From assembly GCF_009758205.1 (NCBI RefSeq), contig NZ_WRXN01000002.1:372001-436000 (forward strand): DNA of 64,000 nt, written 5' to 3'. Every line of letters starts with the position of its first letter. Positions within the stretch are counted from its first letter, which is position 1. The notes beneath the pieces were generated by a model. The model was not told where the DNA came from, searched no databases, and worked only from the letters and a program-made list of their open reading frames with translations. Shown in pieces: positions 53,022 to 62,423 of this stretch. The DNA is from Chitinophaga tropicalis (lineage in GTDB: Bacteria > Bacteroidota > Bacteroidia > Chitinophagales > Chitinophagaceae). Position numbers and translations under genes: made by a program.

Positions 53022-56000
53022 GATGATCCTGGACTCACCGTTTTTACCACTGAGGCGCATGATATAAATGCCCGGAGCACTGATCCTTGAGCCTGGGTTA
53101 ATACGGAGGGTAGTTGCCCCTGCCGGTACGGTGCCCTTGTAATCTGAGTATAACAGTCTGCCACTCACGTCAAATATCTCAACCCGCACAACTGTTTCGG
53201 TTTTCAATTGTATGTCAACATTGATCTGGTCCTGGAACGGATTCGGATATGCTTTAGCATCTCCGAAGTCAGGAACAACTGTATTCAGCACATCTTTTAC
53301 AGGTTCAGCCACTACAGCTATAAGGTCCTGCCTTGCAGCTACACTATCTTCTTCCACGGGACCACTATCATCCTGTGCCGCAGCATTAACATGCCCCTGT
53401 ATGGTCATAGCTGCTATCAGGCCGTAAATAGATGTTGTAGAAGCCGGATCTATCGCTACCACGATGTTACCGTATTGGTCAGGAGAGATATCACGGATAG
53501 TCACAACACCGCTCTTGTTCATAGCAGCATTCAGATAAGCCACTTTTGTGTTGTTGACGGTATACTTACCTGTCACATCCTGCCATTCAACAGAGCTACC
53601 AAAGAATGTAAGATCATATTTCAGCGTCTGGTTCAGACCTGTTATATTGAAGGAAGCATGCTTACCAGGGAACAGGCCATAGTTCTCTACCATCACATTG
53701 TCAGGGAATACACCACTGTTATTGCCGGTATTCATACCTGCAGAGTACATGCCATCGAAGTTCTCTATAATATTAATACCTACGCCGGTAATATTGTTCT
53801 GGCCATCTTTCATATTGCTGGCCACTACGCCTGTTACAGGACGCATACCTGTGTTATTCCATGGACCAGGAGCTGCCAGCAGCTCACTGAAGTTTACCTG
53901 TATCTTAAAGCCGGGAGTAGTAGCGAAACTGTTATTACTGTAATCAGAATATGTTCCGGACTTCACTGCACGTACCCTGTAATAATACTTCTGGCTGGGG
54001 TTCAGCGTAGTATCATTATAAGAAGTGCTGTTGGCTGCCAGCGTTGCTACCTGGGAGTAACTTCCACCTGGTAATGCACGCCATACCTGGTATCCCGTTT
54101 CATTGTTAGACCTGTCTGCCCATCTCAGCGCTATCGTTTTATGGTTGATAGCTGTAGCTGCAAGGTTCAGCGGATTCACAACCGCCAGGGTAGCATCATA
54201 AGATTCCACTACCATTGCGTTCAGATAAGCATAATAGCCGTTGCTGGTCTTGCTGGCCAGGATGTTTATTTCTCCATTCCCGTCCGGAGCAATACCGTTG
54301 ATCTGTTTTGTAAGACTGGTATTATAGTCCGGATCTATCACCACACTGTCTGTACCTATAGTGAACCTGATCTTAGCATTGACACCAAAGTTGGCGCTGC
54401 TGAAGAATACAACGTTATAACGCTTGCCGGAGTTAAGGCCGGACAGTTTGATCGTATGAGTGATATCTCTGCTGTCGTATACACTTGATTGCATTACAGC
54501 GTCGGGATAGATACCGGAATTATCGTAAGTGCTCATACCATTATTGGGGGCATCGTTCTCCCAGTTCTCATTAAATGTCATACTCATACCGGTGCTATTT
54601 CCTGATTCATCCAGGGCATTAGCCACCTTCACGCCACCGTATGGGAAACCACTGATATTATTCCATGGCGCAGAGCTGGGATTGCTGGAGGAGAAATCGA
54701 AGTATACAGAAGTAGTATTCTTGTCTGCAACAACCACACTAAAAGTATCTGATGCGCTGGCGCCCTGGTTGTCTGTAGCTGTCAGTATCACTTTATAGCT
54801 ACCCAGGTTATCTGCCGTTGGGTTGAAGCTGAAAGAACCTGTACCACTACCATTATCAGTAAAGCTGCCAAAGGAAGGCAGATCTCTCGCCGTCAGGGTA
54901 ACGCTGTTGCCCTGGTCGCCCACAGCCTGTACATTAAACTGTGCAGAGGCATTTGCTTTCAGCTTAACATCAGCAATAGTACTGATCTGCGGAGGTTTCA
55001 CGGGTACCAGCACGCCTGCAATATTGCTGAATACAGAGTTGCCGGCTGAGTTGGTTGCAGCCACTTTATAATAGTAATGCGTGCTGCCATGTACAGTGCT
55101 GTCTGCATAAGATGTAGCAGTACTGCTGTTCAGACTGCCCAGCAGGCTGTAAGACCCCAGGCTGTCTGTTGCACGGTGTATCCTGTAACCGGTAGCGTTA
55201 TAGGCTACATTGTTCCAGTTAAGGGATACAATACCATTCGCTTCTGTTGCTGCCAGATCTTTAGGAGCGGCTGGCAGGGTACCGTCGTCCAGGATAGCAT
55301 TCACTTCAAATGCGCCCAGGTAACCAACCTGTGTACCATCTGCAACAGACATGTTAAAGGTGATCTCGCCGGAAGTATCTGCGGCAATATTGTCAAAATT
55401 CACCGTCTGGCTGGTGTTACCCTGTACATTCAGCGGTTTGCTTACACCGTTAATGCTAAAGACAGTAGTACCGTTATTAGCCTGTACTGACCAGTTACTG
55501 CCGGCAAAGAATTTAAAGGAGTATTTGCGGGTAGCTTCAAGACCGGTCAGCTTCACATCTATAGAATTTGCAGAAGTGAAGATACCAGGATAGGAACCGA
55601 AGAAATAGTATTCACTCATCACAACATCAGGATATACACCACTGTTGTTTCCTGTATTGGTACCTTCATTCCAGGTGAACCAGTTAGACGTCTGCAGCTG
55701 CAGGTTTATGTTTGTGGTTTCACCTTTATCATTCTTCAGCCCTGTGGTAGATACAGATGTAACGTTGTTCCATGGAGCAGGAGCGTCTGTCTGGTGTTTG
55801 AAGCGAACAAACAGTTTGTAGTTCGGATCTTTATCTGTCACTGTTACAGTGAAGCTCTTTTCATCTGTACCACCATTACCATCTACAGTCTGTACCTTCA
55901 CAGTATACACACCTGCATCTGCATAACCGGGCTTGATATCCAGGGTGGCAGTACGGTTGCTACCGGTAAGAGTAATGAATGAGGGCAGAGACACACCAGA

Positions 56001-59000
56001 CCAGGTGAGACTATCCGTAGTGTTCTGATCAGCAGCGGCAAGCGATATCTGCTGATCATCGCCCTCATTCAGGGAAGTGTTGGCAATAGTGGTTATGACG
56101 GGGCTATAATTGTCGTTGATGGTCAGGTTAAAGCTGACAGTATCTTTACCTCCGAAAGGATCGGCGGCTATCACAGACAGGCTGTTGTAAACACCCTGTT
56201 TGCTGACGTCCGGCGCTACATTCAGATATACACCATTAGTCGTAACCAGTGTTACAAAGTCAGGCAGGTCAAAGGCGGTGTAGGTCAGCGCATCTTCATC
56301 TGCATCTGTCGCCACTACCGGGATGGCAGTCACCACATCGTAACGGGCAGACCTGTTGCTGATGGCATCTATCACAGGACGCGTATTTCCGGTCACAGCT
56401 GTATCTGCAGCAGAGTATGCAGAGGCGCCGCCATCACCGGTTGCACGTACCTTATAAGCATACTGCTGGTTGGCAAAGAGAGCTGTATCCGAATAAGACA
56501 GGTTAGTACCGCCTGTGGGGATTGTTTTGATAGTAATAAATGTTGGACTGTTGCCAAATGCACGCTGTATTTCAAAACCGGTAGCATTTGTATCATTGTT
56601 CGTCCATGTAAGGAGTATTGAAGACGCTGAAGTTCCTGTTGCTGCAACGTTGGCCGGTGCTGCAGGCGGAGCCGGCAGGCCAGGAGTCACAACACTGTAG
56701 AACGGTAATGTCTGATTATATTGCTGAGTGACCTCCGCCTGGCTCAATGCCTGGCCAATGATGGTCATATAATCCAGGTTACCCTTGAAATAGGTGCCGT
56801 TGGAATTGAAGGCAGTGTTACCATTAGTAAGACCCACCCTCGCATTATTTGTAGTTGTACTGACAGAGCTGAAGCTAGTGGTAGCCGAAGCAGCCAGGGC
56901 GCCATTAACATACAGACGGAGAGAGTTACCTCCGTATACAACAGCTACATGTGTCCATGCTGTGCTGGTAAACGCCGTAGACGCAGTAACACGGGAGTTC
57001 CCGCTGGCCACGCCGGCTTCCAGTTTATTGGCATTGATACGCAGCGCCAGACCATTGTCTGCACCTCCTATATCAAAGATGATGCGGTTGTTGTCAAGCG
57101 CACCGGCTTTCATCCAGAGAGATACGGTGCGTGCAGAGAAAGCATCATGCAGGAAGCCGCTGCCACTGCCACCTATGCTGACATAAGAACTGGTACCATT
57201 GAAAACAGCGGAATAGTCGCCCTCTGCTTTATCAGTACTACTAAAGCTGACATTACTTCCGCTGGTTGTATAATTATTCAGGCTGATATCTGTATAACCG
57301 TTGTTGAACGGCCATACTGCCAGGTAAGGATAGCCTGCTGTCAGATCAGATTCTCCATACTGCCCGACAGAACGTACTTTATAGTAATAACGGGTAGCAG
57401 CATCTACAGTATTATCCTGGAAGGATGTTACATTTGCATCTGTCTTCCCGGTTACCGTATATGTTCCATTGTAAGAAGGGCTACGGTATATTTCAAAACC
57501 CGTTTCATTATTACTGTTATCTGTCCAGGACAGATTTACCTGCCTGAAACTGGTCGCTGTTGCACCCAGGTTTAAAGGTACTGAAGGTGCATTACCGGGA
57601 TAAGTAATAGTATCCCCAAAATACTGATCAGGTATCCTGGTCAGACTTGTAACACCCAGTTCATTACATTTCCAGCTCAGGGTCATTGCCTGTCCGCCGC
57701 TGCCCTGGAAATACGTTACAGCTATCGGGTATACGCCTTTCTGCAGAAGCACGGCAGAGCTGCTCACAGTGGTTGGGCTATGCCCTCCGTCATTATTTAC
57801 AGTAGCGCTTGTCTGGTAACCGTAAGACTTGTTGAAATAGAATTTACTGCCATCGTCAGAGGTGGTAGCAAAAGTATAGGTACCTGTAACCGGAATGGTC
57901 AGGAAGCCTTCCCACAGGAAGCTGTAATTAGTCTCTCTTTGCCTGGCGGTAATATCAGGGAACAGGGACCTGCCCGTAGCTGTTGGTGTAAGCGAAGAGA
58001 AATTAGGCAGTGCTGACCATGTGCCCTGGTAATATTTATAGTTCAGTCCTTTGCTGACTGTGGCAGCTGTTACCTGGTTGCTGGGAACAGAAGTATTCCC
58101 TGCCGCATCCCTGGCTACTACATAAAAGTTATAAACCGTCCGGGCAGAAAGTCCATATGCCACGGCCTGTAATGTAGTCCCATCCACTACATAAGACTTA
58201 GCGTCATTTATATAAACGTCATACGCAGTGACGCCTACGTTATCTGAAGCCGCAGACCAGCTCAGTGTAACAGAGCTGGTGCTGGAAGTTACAACGTTCA
58301 GGTTGAGCGGGGCCGTAGGTTTCTGTGCATCCACCTGGGTAATGCCGCTGGCTTCATCAGAAACAGGAGCAGCGCCATTGTCATTCACCGGGCGGATAAT
58401 ATAATAGTACTTAGTATTAGCTGTTAAACCATTATCAGCAAATGTCAGCACATCTGCGCCTACTTTTCCTACCAGCTTATAACCGCTGCCGGAGGTAGTA
58501 CTGCGGTAGATCTCAAAAAGGGTTTCATTATGCTGCGGATTTGCTTTATCTGTCCAGTTCAGCGTAAGCTGCGTCTGCGATACAGGCGTTACCAGCACTC
58601 CGTTGGCTTTATCAGGCGCACCTGCGCCGTTAGCGCTGATCACAGGGAAAGGATCAGAGAAGCTGCTGGAACAGCCATATTGCTCCGTAACACGTGCTAT
58701 ATACTGGCCTACACCTACACTGGCAGTAGCATCAGTATCGATTGCAGCAGCGTTACCAACTTTACGCCATTCGTAAGAGGCATACCCTGCAGGCAGTTTC
58801 AGCGTTACAGTAGTGCTGCCATCCGGAGCCGGCAATACGTTGGTGGCCAGGCTGTCCATCGTAATAGGCGGTGTTACTGTAGGTGTTTTAGTTTTAATAA
58901 CAAGCGGAGTAGGGGAAAACTCTGACCACACACCACCTCTTTGTACCCTTACAGCGTAAGTTCCCAGCTCTGTCACACCAATGGTATTGGTGCTTGCCCC

Positions 59001-59969
59001 GGGGATGGTCACACCGTCTTTCTGCCATTCGTAAACAGCAAATCCGGGCGAGATACCGATAGTAATATTGAACGTTTCTTCAGGGCAGAATTCTGACCTG
59101 CCATTCAGCGGCCATGGCGTCAGGATATTGACCTTGTTCATATAGGGAACAAAGTTGGGTTCCTTCCATGCACTGTCCCATGTACCATGTCCCAGCGTTG
59201 TATAGAGCTTGTAGGTGATATTGGCGCCGGCTGTTTTAAAGGCGTCAACGACCTGGCTGGCAGTATAAGGAGCAGGAGAGTTATCCAGTCCTCCCTGGAA
59301 GTACCAGATAGGCTTGAACCTGAGACTATTTACAACAGCGGAGGAGCCATTGCCTGTACTGATACCACTCATAGGCATCATACCGCCGATGTATTGAGGA
59401 TAACGGATCGTGAAATCCCAGGAGCCGTATCCGCCGGCAGAAAGACCGTTCACTATAACACGGTTAAGGTCTCCTTTCACCTGTACTGCCAGTGAATCCA
59501 GCAGTTCCTTTATAGCATCAAACTGGGTATTTCCCCAGGTACCATCTGTGGTTTGTGCATACAGCAGGTAACCATCAAATGCACCACTCTCAGTGAAAGC
59601 ATTAAAATCATCACCACCATGCTGAAGCTGATACTCATTGTCATAAACGGCACCGCCTTCACCACGGCCGTGAAGGAATACATAGATGGGATACTTCTTA
59701 CCATCTGCTACATTATCTGCATATGTTTTGGGAAACTTCAAACGAAAAGGAACTCCTTTATATATATATGCCTTGAAAGCGGTGGTAGTCCAGTTCATCC
59801 TCACAGTCCTGACCCACTTGCCGATGCGGCCGTATGCAGGCTGCGTTGGGGGAGATGATGACCTGTAGGTGGCAACGGTATCTGCAGGGTTCAACGCTCT
59901 TTGGGCAGTAGCATAACCAGCAAATAACAGAATAAAACTAATAATAAGGTGTACAGTTTTCCTCATCAT
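53004..59969 (-). CDS. Giant secreted esterase-like multi-domain surface protein 2 (T9SS)
   Basis: This 2,321-residue paralogue of the preceding protein has the same domain order: signal peptide, alpha/beta hydrolase with GLSAGG, Ig-like, FN3, PA14, LamG, FN3, Ig/cadherin-like, three PWNN modules and a T9SS type A sorting domain. One visible difference is an acidic insertion before the sorting domain (DDSGPVEEDSV). The start is one of two consecutive ATG codons at 59969 and 59966; the second aligns with the paralogue's start. Identity with giant 1 varies along the gene: some several-hundred-base stretches are almost identical and others clearly diverge. Two proteins of this size side by side suggest redundant or variant surface functions, which is inference. 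Confidence 0.93.
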   Translation of the reverse strand: MMRKTVHLIISFILLFAGYATAQRALNPADTVATYRSSSPPTQPAYGRIGKWVRTVRMNWTTTAFKAYIYKGVPFRLKFPKTYADNVADGKKYPIYVFLHGRGEGGAVYDNEYQLQHGGDDFNAFTESGAFDGYLLYAQTTDGTWGNTQFDAIKELLDSLAVQVKGDLNRVIVNGLSAGGYGSWDFTIRYPQYIGGMMPMSGISTGNGSSAVVNSLRFKPIWYFQGGLDNSPAPYTASQVVDAFKTAGANITYKLYTTLGHGTWDSAWKEPNFVPYMNKVNILTPWPLNGRSEFCPEETFNITIGISPGFAVYEWQKDGVTIPGASTNTIGVTELGTYAVRVQRGGVWSEFSPTPLVIKTKTPTVTPPITMDSLATNVLPAPDGSTTVTLKLPAGYASYEWRKVGNAAAIDTDATASVGVGQYIARVTEQYGCSSSFSDPFPVISANGAGAPDKANGVLVTPVSQTQLTLNWTDKANPQHNETLFEIYRSTTSGSGYKLVGKVGADVLTFADNGLTANTKYYYIIRPVNDNGAAPVSDEASGITQVDAQKPTAPLNLNVVTSSTSSVTLSWSAASDNVGVTAYDVYINDAKSYVVDGTTLQAVAYGLSARTVYNFYVVARDAAGNTSVPSNQVTAATVSKGLNYKYYQGTWSALPNFSSLTPTATGRSLFPDITARQRETNYSFLWEGFLTIPVTGTYTFATTSDDGSKFYFNKSYGYQTSATVNNDGGHSPTTVSSSAVLLQKGVYPIAVTYFQGSGGQAMTLSWKCNELGVTSLTRIPDQYFGDTITYPGNAPSVPLNLGATATSFRQVNLSWTDNSNNETGFEIYRSPSYNGTYTVTGKTDANVTSFQDNTVDAATRYYYKVRSVGQYGESDLTAGYPYLAVWPFNNGYTDISLNNYTTSGSNVSFSSTDKAEGDYSAVFNGTSSYVSIGGSGSGFLHDAFSARTVSLWMKAGALDNNRIIFDIGGADNGLALRINANKLEAGVASGNSRVTASTAFTSTAWTHVAVVYGGNSLRLYVNGALAASATTSFSSVSTTTNNARVGLTNGNTAFNSNGTYFKGNLDYMTIIGQALSQAEVTQQYNQTLPFYSVVTPGLPAPPAAPANVAATGTSASSILLTWTNNDTNATGFEIQRAFGNSPTFITIKTIPTGGTNLSYSDTALFANQQYAYKVRATGDGGASAYSAADTAVTGNTRPVIDAISNRSARYDVVTAIPVVATDADEDALTYTAFDLPDFVTLVTTNGVYLNVAPDVSKQGVYNSLSVIAADPFGGKDTVSFNLTINDNYSPVITTIANTSLNEGDDQQISLAAADQNTTDSLTWSGVSLPSFITLTGSNRTATLDIKPGYADAGVYTVKVQTVDGNGGTDEKSFTVTVTDKDPNYKLFVRFKHQTDAPAPWNNVTSVSTTGLKNDKGETTNINLQLQTSNWFTWNEGTNTGNNSGVYPDVVMSEYYFFGSYPGIFTSANSIDVKLTGLEATRKYSFKFFAGSNWSVQANNGTTVFSINGVSKPLNVQGNTSQTVNFDNIAADTSGEITFNMSVADGTQVGYLGAFEVNAILDDGTLPAAPKDLAATEANGIVSLNWNNVAYNATGYRIHRATDSLGSYSLLGSLNSSTATSYADSTVHGSTHYYYKVAATNSAGNSVFSNIAGVLVPVKPPQISTIADVKLKANASAQFNVQAVGDQGNSVTLTARDLPSFGSFTDNGSGTGSFSFNPTADNLGSYKVILTATDNQGASASDTFSVVVADKNTTSVYFDFSSSNPSSAPWNNISGFPYGGVKVANALDESGNSTGMSMTFNENWENDAPNNGMSTYDNSGIYPDAVMQSSVYDSRDITHTIKLSGLNSGKRYNVVFFSSANFGVNAKIRFTIGTDSVVIDPDYNTSLTKQINGIAPDGNGEINILASKTSNGYYAYLNAMVVESYDATLAVVNPLNLAATAINHKTIALRWADRSNNETGYQVWRALPGGSYSQVATLAANSTSYNDTTLNPSQKYYYRVRAVKSGTYSDYSNNSFATTPGFKIQVNFSELLAAPGPWNNTGMRPVTGVVASNMKDGQNNITGVGINIIENFDGMYSAGMNTGNNSGVFPDNVMVENYGLFPGKHASFNITGLNQTLKYDLTFFGSSVEWQDVTGKYTVNNTKVAYLNAAMNKSGVVTIRDISPDQYGNIVVAIDPASTTSIYGLIAAMTIQGHVNAAAQDDSGPVEEDSVAARQDLIAVVAEPVKDVLNTVVPDFGDAKAYPNPFQDQINVDIQLKTETVVRVEIFDVSGRLLYSDYKGTVPAGATTLRINPGSRISAPGIYIMRLSGKNGESRIIKLVKR

Positions 59970-60207
59970 AATGTATATATTATGTGTAATACGGGCAAGC
60001 CCGGTTTTAGGTCCGATAAAAATGAGCATAACAAGCCAGGGCAGGTTCTGCCGGCAGATCAGAGGAAGATGGTAAAATTAAGCGCAGTGGCCGGAAGAAG
60101 GCCCACTACAGGATTGGCTTTTATCGAAGGATAAGGTTAGCAATTATATTCACATGTTCAACTCTCCGGGGGCAATCACTATTAGGGTTTGCCCTTTGGC
60201 TTACTAA

Positions 60208-60226
60208 TGTACAATGACATTGTACA
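60208..60226. promoter_or_regulatory. 19-bp perfect palindrome at the presumed start of transcription
   Basis: TGTACAATG-A-CATTGTACA is a perfect palindrome located about 13-31 bp downstream of the -7 box at 60239-60246. It is absent from the equivalent places of the other two leaders. Its position fits an operator. Confidence 0.45.
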
Positions 60227-60238
60227 AGACACTGGTTT

Positions 60239-60246
60239 CAAAAATA
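60239..60246 (-). promoter_or_regulatory. -7 promoter element of giant gene 2
   Basis: TATTTTTG on the minus strand fits TAnnTTTG and is at the same place as in the other leader copies. Confidence 0.6.
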
Positions 60247-60358
60247 AGCGTATATTTTATACTTGTTGCACCTTTTTTGCCAAAGACAGCTTTTTACCGG
60301 TGAATGCTATAAATCTTTCCGTAAAGAACAGAATCTGTTTATAAGCGTAAAAAATACG

Positions 60359-61546
60359 TTAGCCCGTGGTTAACTGCCTGGCTGAACGCTCCCATACAGC
60401 AGACTGTTTCTTCTTTAGAAAACGCGCAAACCCTTTGTAAACGGCTATATTCATGAAAGTGAAATAGAAGGGTATATAGAGCAGGCGGCTCTTTTTCTGT
60501 TGTACTGCCTGTATGTATCCTGCCAATGCCATAATATAAAAGACTACCTGCATAATTAGTATATACCAATATACTGTTGCTCCATTAAACACACATAAAA
60601 GGATATTGGTAATTATTAAAAGCAGAAGGCAGAGTGGGGCGGCCGTCCATCTTAAGACACGGTGGGAAACATACTGCCAGGTAATACGGGGATACCGGAA
60701 AATATTTAACAGCCCCAACAGCCGGCTCATCGACTGGAAGCCACCTGCACTGATGCGTACTTTCCTTTTATATTCATCCTCCAGCGACGCTGACGGTGTT
60801 TCCATAGCATAGGCATCCGGTGCATAAGCTACTCTGTATCCTTTTTTATTGATACCGAAAGAGATCATGAAATCGTCCAGGATAGTATCTGCAGGTATAT
60901 CTTCATATAGCTCCGTACGGATGGCAAACAGCTCTCCGGCGGCGCCCATAACGCTGTACAATTCTGCGTCCCACTTCTTGAGCAGGGACTCATACTTCCA
61001 GTACATGCCTTCCCCGGCGCCTTCTGCAGCGGCATCCCCGGGTACCAGGATCTTCTTTTCACCCGCCACGGCTCCCGTTGCCGGGTCGCGGAAATGTATG
61101 AGTAAACGATTTAGTACGTCCTTATTTAATAAGGTATTGGCGTCGCAGAAAACGACAAAGGGCGATTTAACGTATTTCATGGCGCGGTTCACCGCCATAG
61201 TTTTCCCCCGGCGCTCTGCTTCATATAATAATGTGATACGGGGATACTCCTTTATTATATTATTAGTATTGTCTGAAGAACCATCCGTGACAAAGATGAT
61301 CTGCACTTTATCTGCCGGGTAATCCAGGGAGAGGGTATTGGCAATCTTCTCCCTTATAAAAGCTTCTTCATTATAGGCAGCCACCATTAATGTTACTTCC
61401 GGTGTAAAGGATATATTATCGGGAATGCCCGGTTTATAGAGTAGCCGTTTCAGGCGTACTACTAAAAAAAGTAAAATACCATAGCCTATGTAACTATAGA
61501 AGACAAGAAATAAACTGCACCAGAAAATCACTGAAACAATAGTCAT
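60359..61546 (-). CDS. Membrane-bound family 2 glycosyltransferase
   Basis: This 395-residue protein has an N-terminal membrane helix (about residues 5-30), a GT-A catalytic domain with VTLMVAAYNEEAFI, FVVFCDANTLLNKDVLNR (DxD-like DAN) and DDFMISFGINKKGYRVAYAPDA, then three C-terminal membrane segments. It probably transfers sugars in EPS assembly at the inner membrane. It is divergent from the receiver gene. Its stop is next to leader copy 3, so read-through could reach giant gene 2; no terminator is visible between them. Confidence 0.9.
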   Translation of the reverse strand: MTIVSVIFWCSLFLVFYSYIGYGILLFLVVRLKRLLYKPGIPDNISFTPEVTLMVAAYNEEAFIREKIANTLSLDYPADKVQIIFVTDGSSDNTNNIIKEYPRITLLYEAERRGKTMAVNRAMKYVKSPFVVFCDANTLLNKDVLNRLLIHFRDPATGAVAGEKKILVPGDAAAEGAGEGMYWKYESLLKKWDAELYSVMGAAGELFAIRTELYEDIPADTILDDFMISFGINKKGYRVAYAPDAYAMETPSASLEDEYKRKVRISAGGFQSMSRLLGLLNIFRYPRITWQYVSHRVLRWTAAPLCLLLLIITNILLCVFNGATVYWYILIMQVVFYIMALAGYIQAVQQKKSRLLYIPFYFTFMNIAVYKGFARFLKKKQSAVWERSARQLTTG

Positions 61547-61721
61547 ACAATGCTGATTAAGGGGTAAATCCTGCGCCGGATAAGCGTTTCAAGACACAAG
61601 CAATATTCTCTGAATGCAAAAGTATAATAATTAAACAGTATTTTAAAACTGCGAAGATTATTCGTTCACGATACTTTCCCGCGCATTCACCCTGAAAAAC
61701 CAGCCGTTTACCAAAAACATA

Positions 61722-61751
61722 TTGGAAAATGATTAAAGTAATCTACTTTTG
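61722..61751 (+). promoter_or_regulatory. Promoter of the receiver gene
   Basis: TTG at 61722-61724 and TACTTTTG at 61744-61751 with a 19-nt spacer match the Bacteroidota consensus exactly. The untranslated leader would be about 220 nt. Confidence 0.65.
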
Positions 61752-61922
61752 AGTCGTTGATGTATTTTGATATACGCCACGAAATTTAATCGCTTGTACT
61801 TTGCCAATTACTTTGTACTTTAGTACAAGTTTGTAGAAAACCATATTATCATTTCCTCATATCCCCTGAGAAACTGTTTTTAAATTCCAAACCTTATCCA
61901 ATTTAAAACCAACGTTTAGAGT

Positions 61923-61958
61923 TTCCGTAAGTCCGCAAGGACCTAAGGAAGATTTTTT
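61923..61958 (+). promoter_or_regulatory. Symmetric stem-loop before the receiver gene, possible attenuator
   Basis: The order is TTCC-GTAA-GTCC-GCAA-GGAC-CTAA-GGAA: an inner GTCC/GGAC stem with a GNRA-type GCAA loop and an outer TTCC/GGAA stem separated by a 4-by-4 internal loop. A T run (GATTTTTTG) follows. It ends about 20 bp before the start codon. Confidence 0.5.
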
Positions 61959-61979
61959 GAAAAAAAAATTTGGTTAGAG

Positions 61980-62369
61980 GTGAAAAAAACAGTTTTAATT
62001 ATTGACGATAGTTTACCCATCAGATACTTACTTGAAGTAATGTTAAACAGGACTTACAATGTTGTGTCCGCATGTGACGGACTTGCAGCAATGGCCTGGT
62101 TGAAAGGAGGTAATATGCCGGACCTCGTGATCACTGATCTGCAGATGCCTAACATTAACGGATGGGAACTTATAGACTTCATGACAACCAGTAATCTATA
62201 TCAGCATATACCTTTAATGGTACTTTCCGGCGTACATGATAGCGCAGCGCAATTTCCCAACACACAGAAGAATATTAAGACAATAATGAAAAAGCCTTTT
62301 GATCCGGTAAAACTACTGGATACAATAGACCTTGTATTAAAAGCTCAGCATGTGACAGCGCTTTCTTAG
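61980..62369 (+). CDS. Stand-alone response regulator receiver protein
   Basis: This 129-residue protein is one CheY-like receiver domain: Asp9-Asp10 (VLIIDDS), phosphoacceptor Asp53 (LVITDLQMPN), Ser83 (VLSG) and Lys105 (KKPFD). It has no output domain. It starts with a GTG codon. The next gene encodes a sugar transferase whose N-terminus looks like a degenerate receiver. It may be phosphorylated by an unlinked histidine kinase and act through protein contact, which is inference. No kinase gene is in the window. Confidence 0.92.
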   Translation: MKKTVLIIDDSLPIRYLLEVMLNRTYNVVSACDGLAAMAWLKGGNMPDLVITDLQMPNINGWELIDFMTTSNLYQHIPLMVLSGVHDSAAQFPNTQKNIKTIMKKPFDPVKLLDTIDLVLKAQHVTALS

Positions 62370-62423
62370 TATTTAAGGCTATATATTATCAATCAGTATG
62401 TAACCATTAATTCCTTTGTTAGC

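Larger units (their letters stand above)
52847..60358. repeat. Tandem unit 2: wzc-start block, giant gene 2, leader copy 3
   Basis: This unit repeats 45343-52846. Its left end (52847-52881) again resembles the wzc start region (AAAATAAATTATATCC and following). Its right end borders the glycosyltransferase gene. Confidence 0.8.
59970..60358 (-). promoter_or_regulatory. Shared leader, copy 3 (ahead of giant gene 2)
   Basis: Homologous to the other two leaders, with TATTTTTG at 60239-60246 and GGCAG-AAC-CTGCC near 60035. The similarity continues to the stop codon of the glycosyltransferase gene. A 19-bp palindrome just downstream of the promoter is special to this copy. Confidence 0.8.
61547..61979. 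other. Divergent regulatory region between glycosyltransferase and receiver genes
   Basis: This 433-bp stretch has no coding frame. It holds a minus-strand -7 box (TACTTTTG, 61617-61624) for the glycosyltransferase, a plus-strand promoter at 61722-61751, the palindrome TTGTACT-TT-AGTACAA at 61813-61828, and a symmetric hairpin just before the receiver gene. Confidence 0.6.

Noticed and set aside
45343..60358. CRISPR array or short tandem repeats within the giant genes
   Set aside because: The recurring sequences are codons of FN3, Ig and PWNN domains and lack uniform spacers. They are protein repeats.
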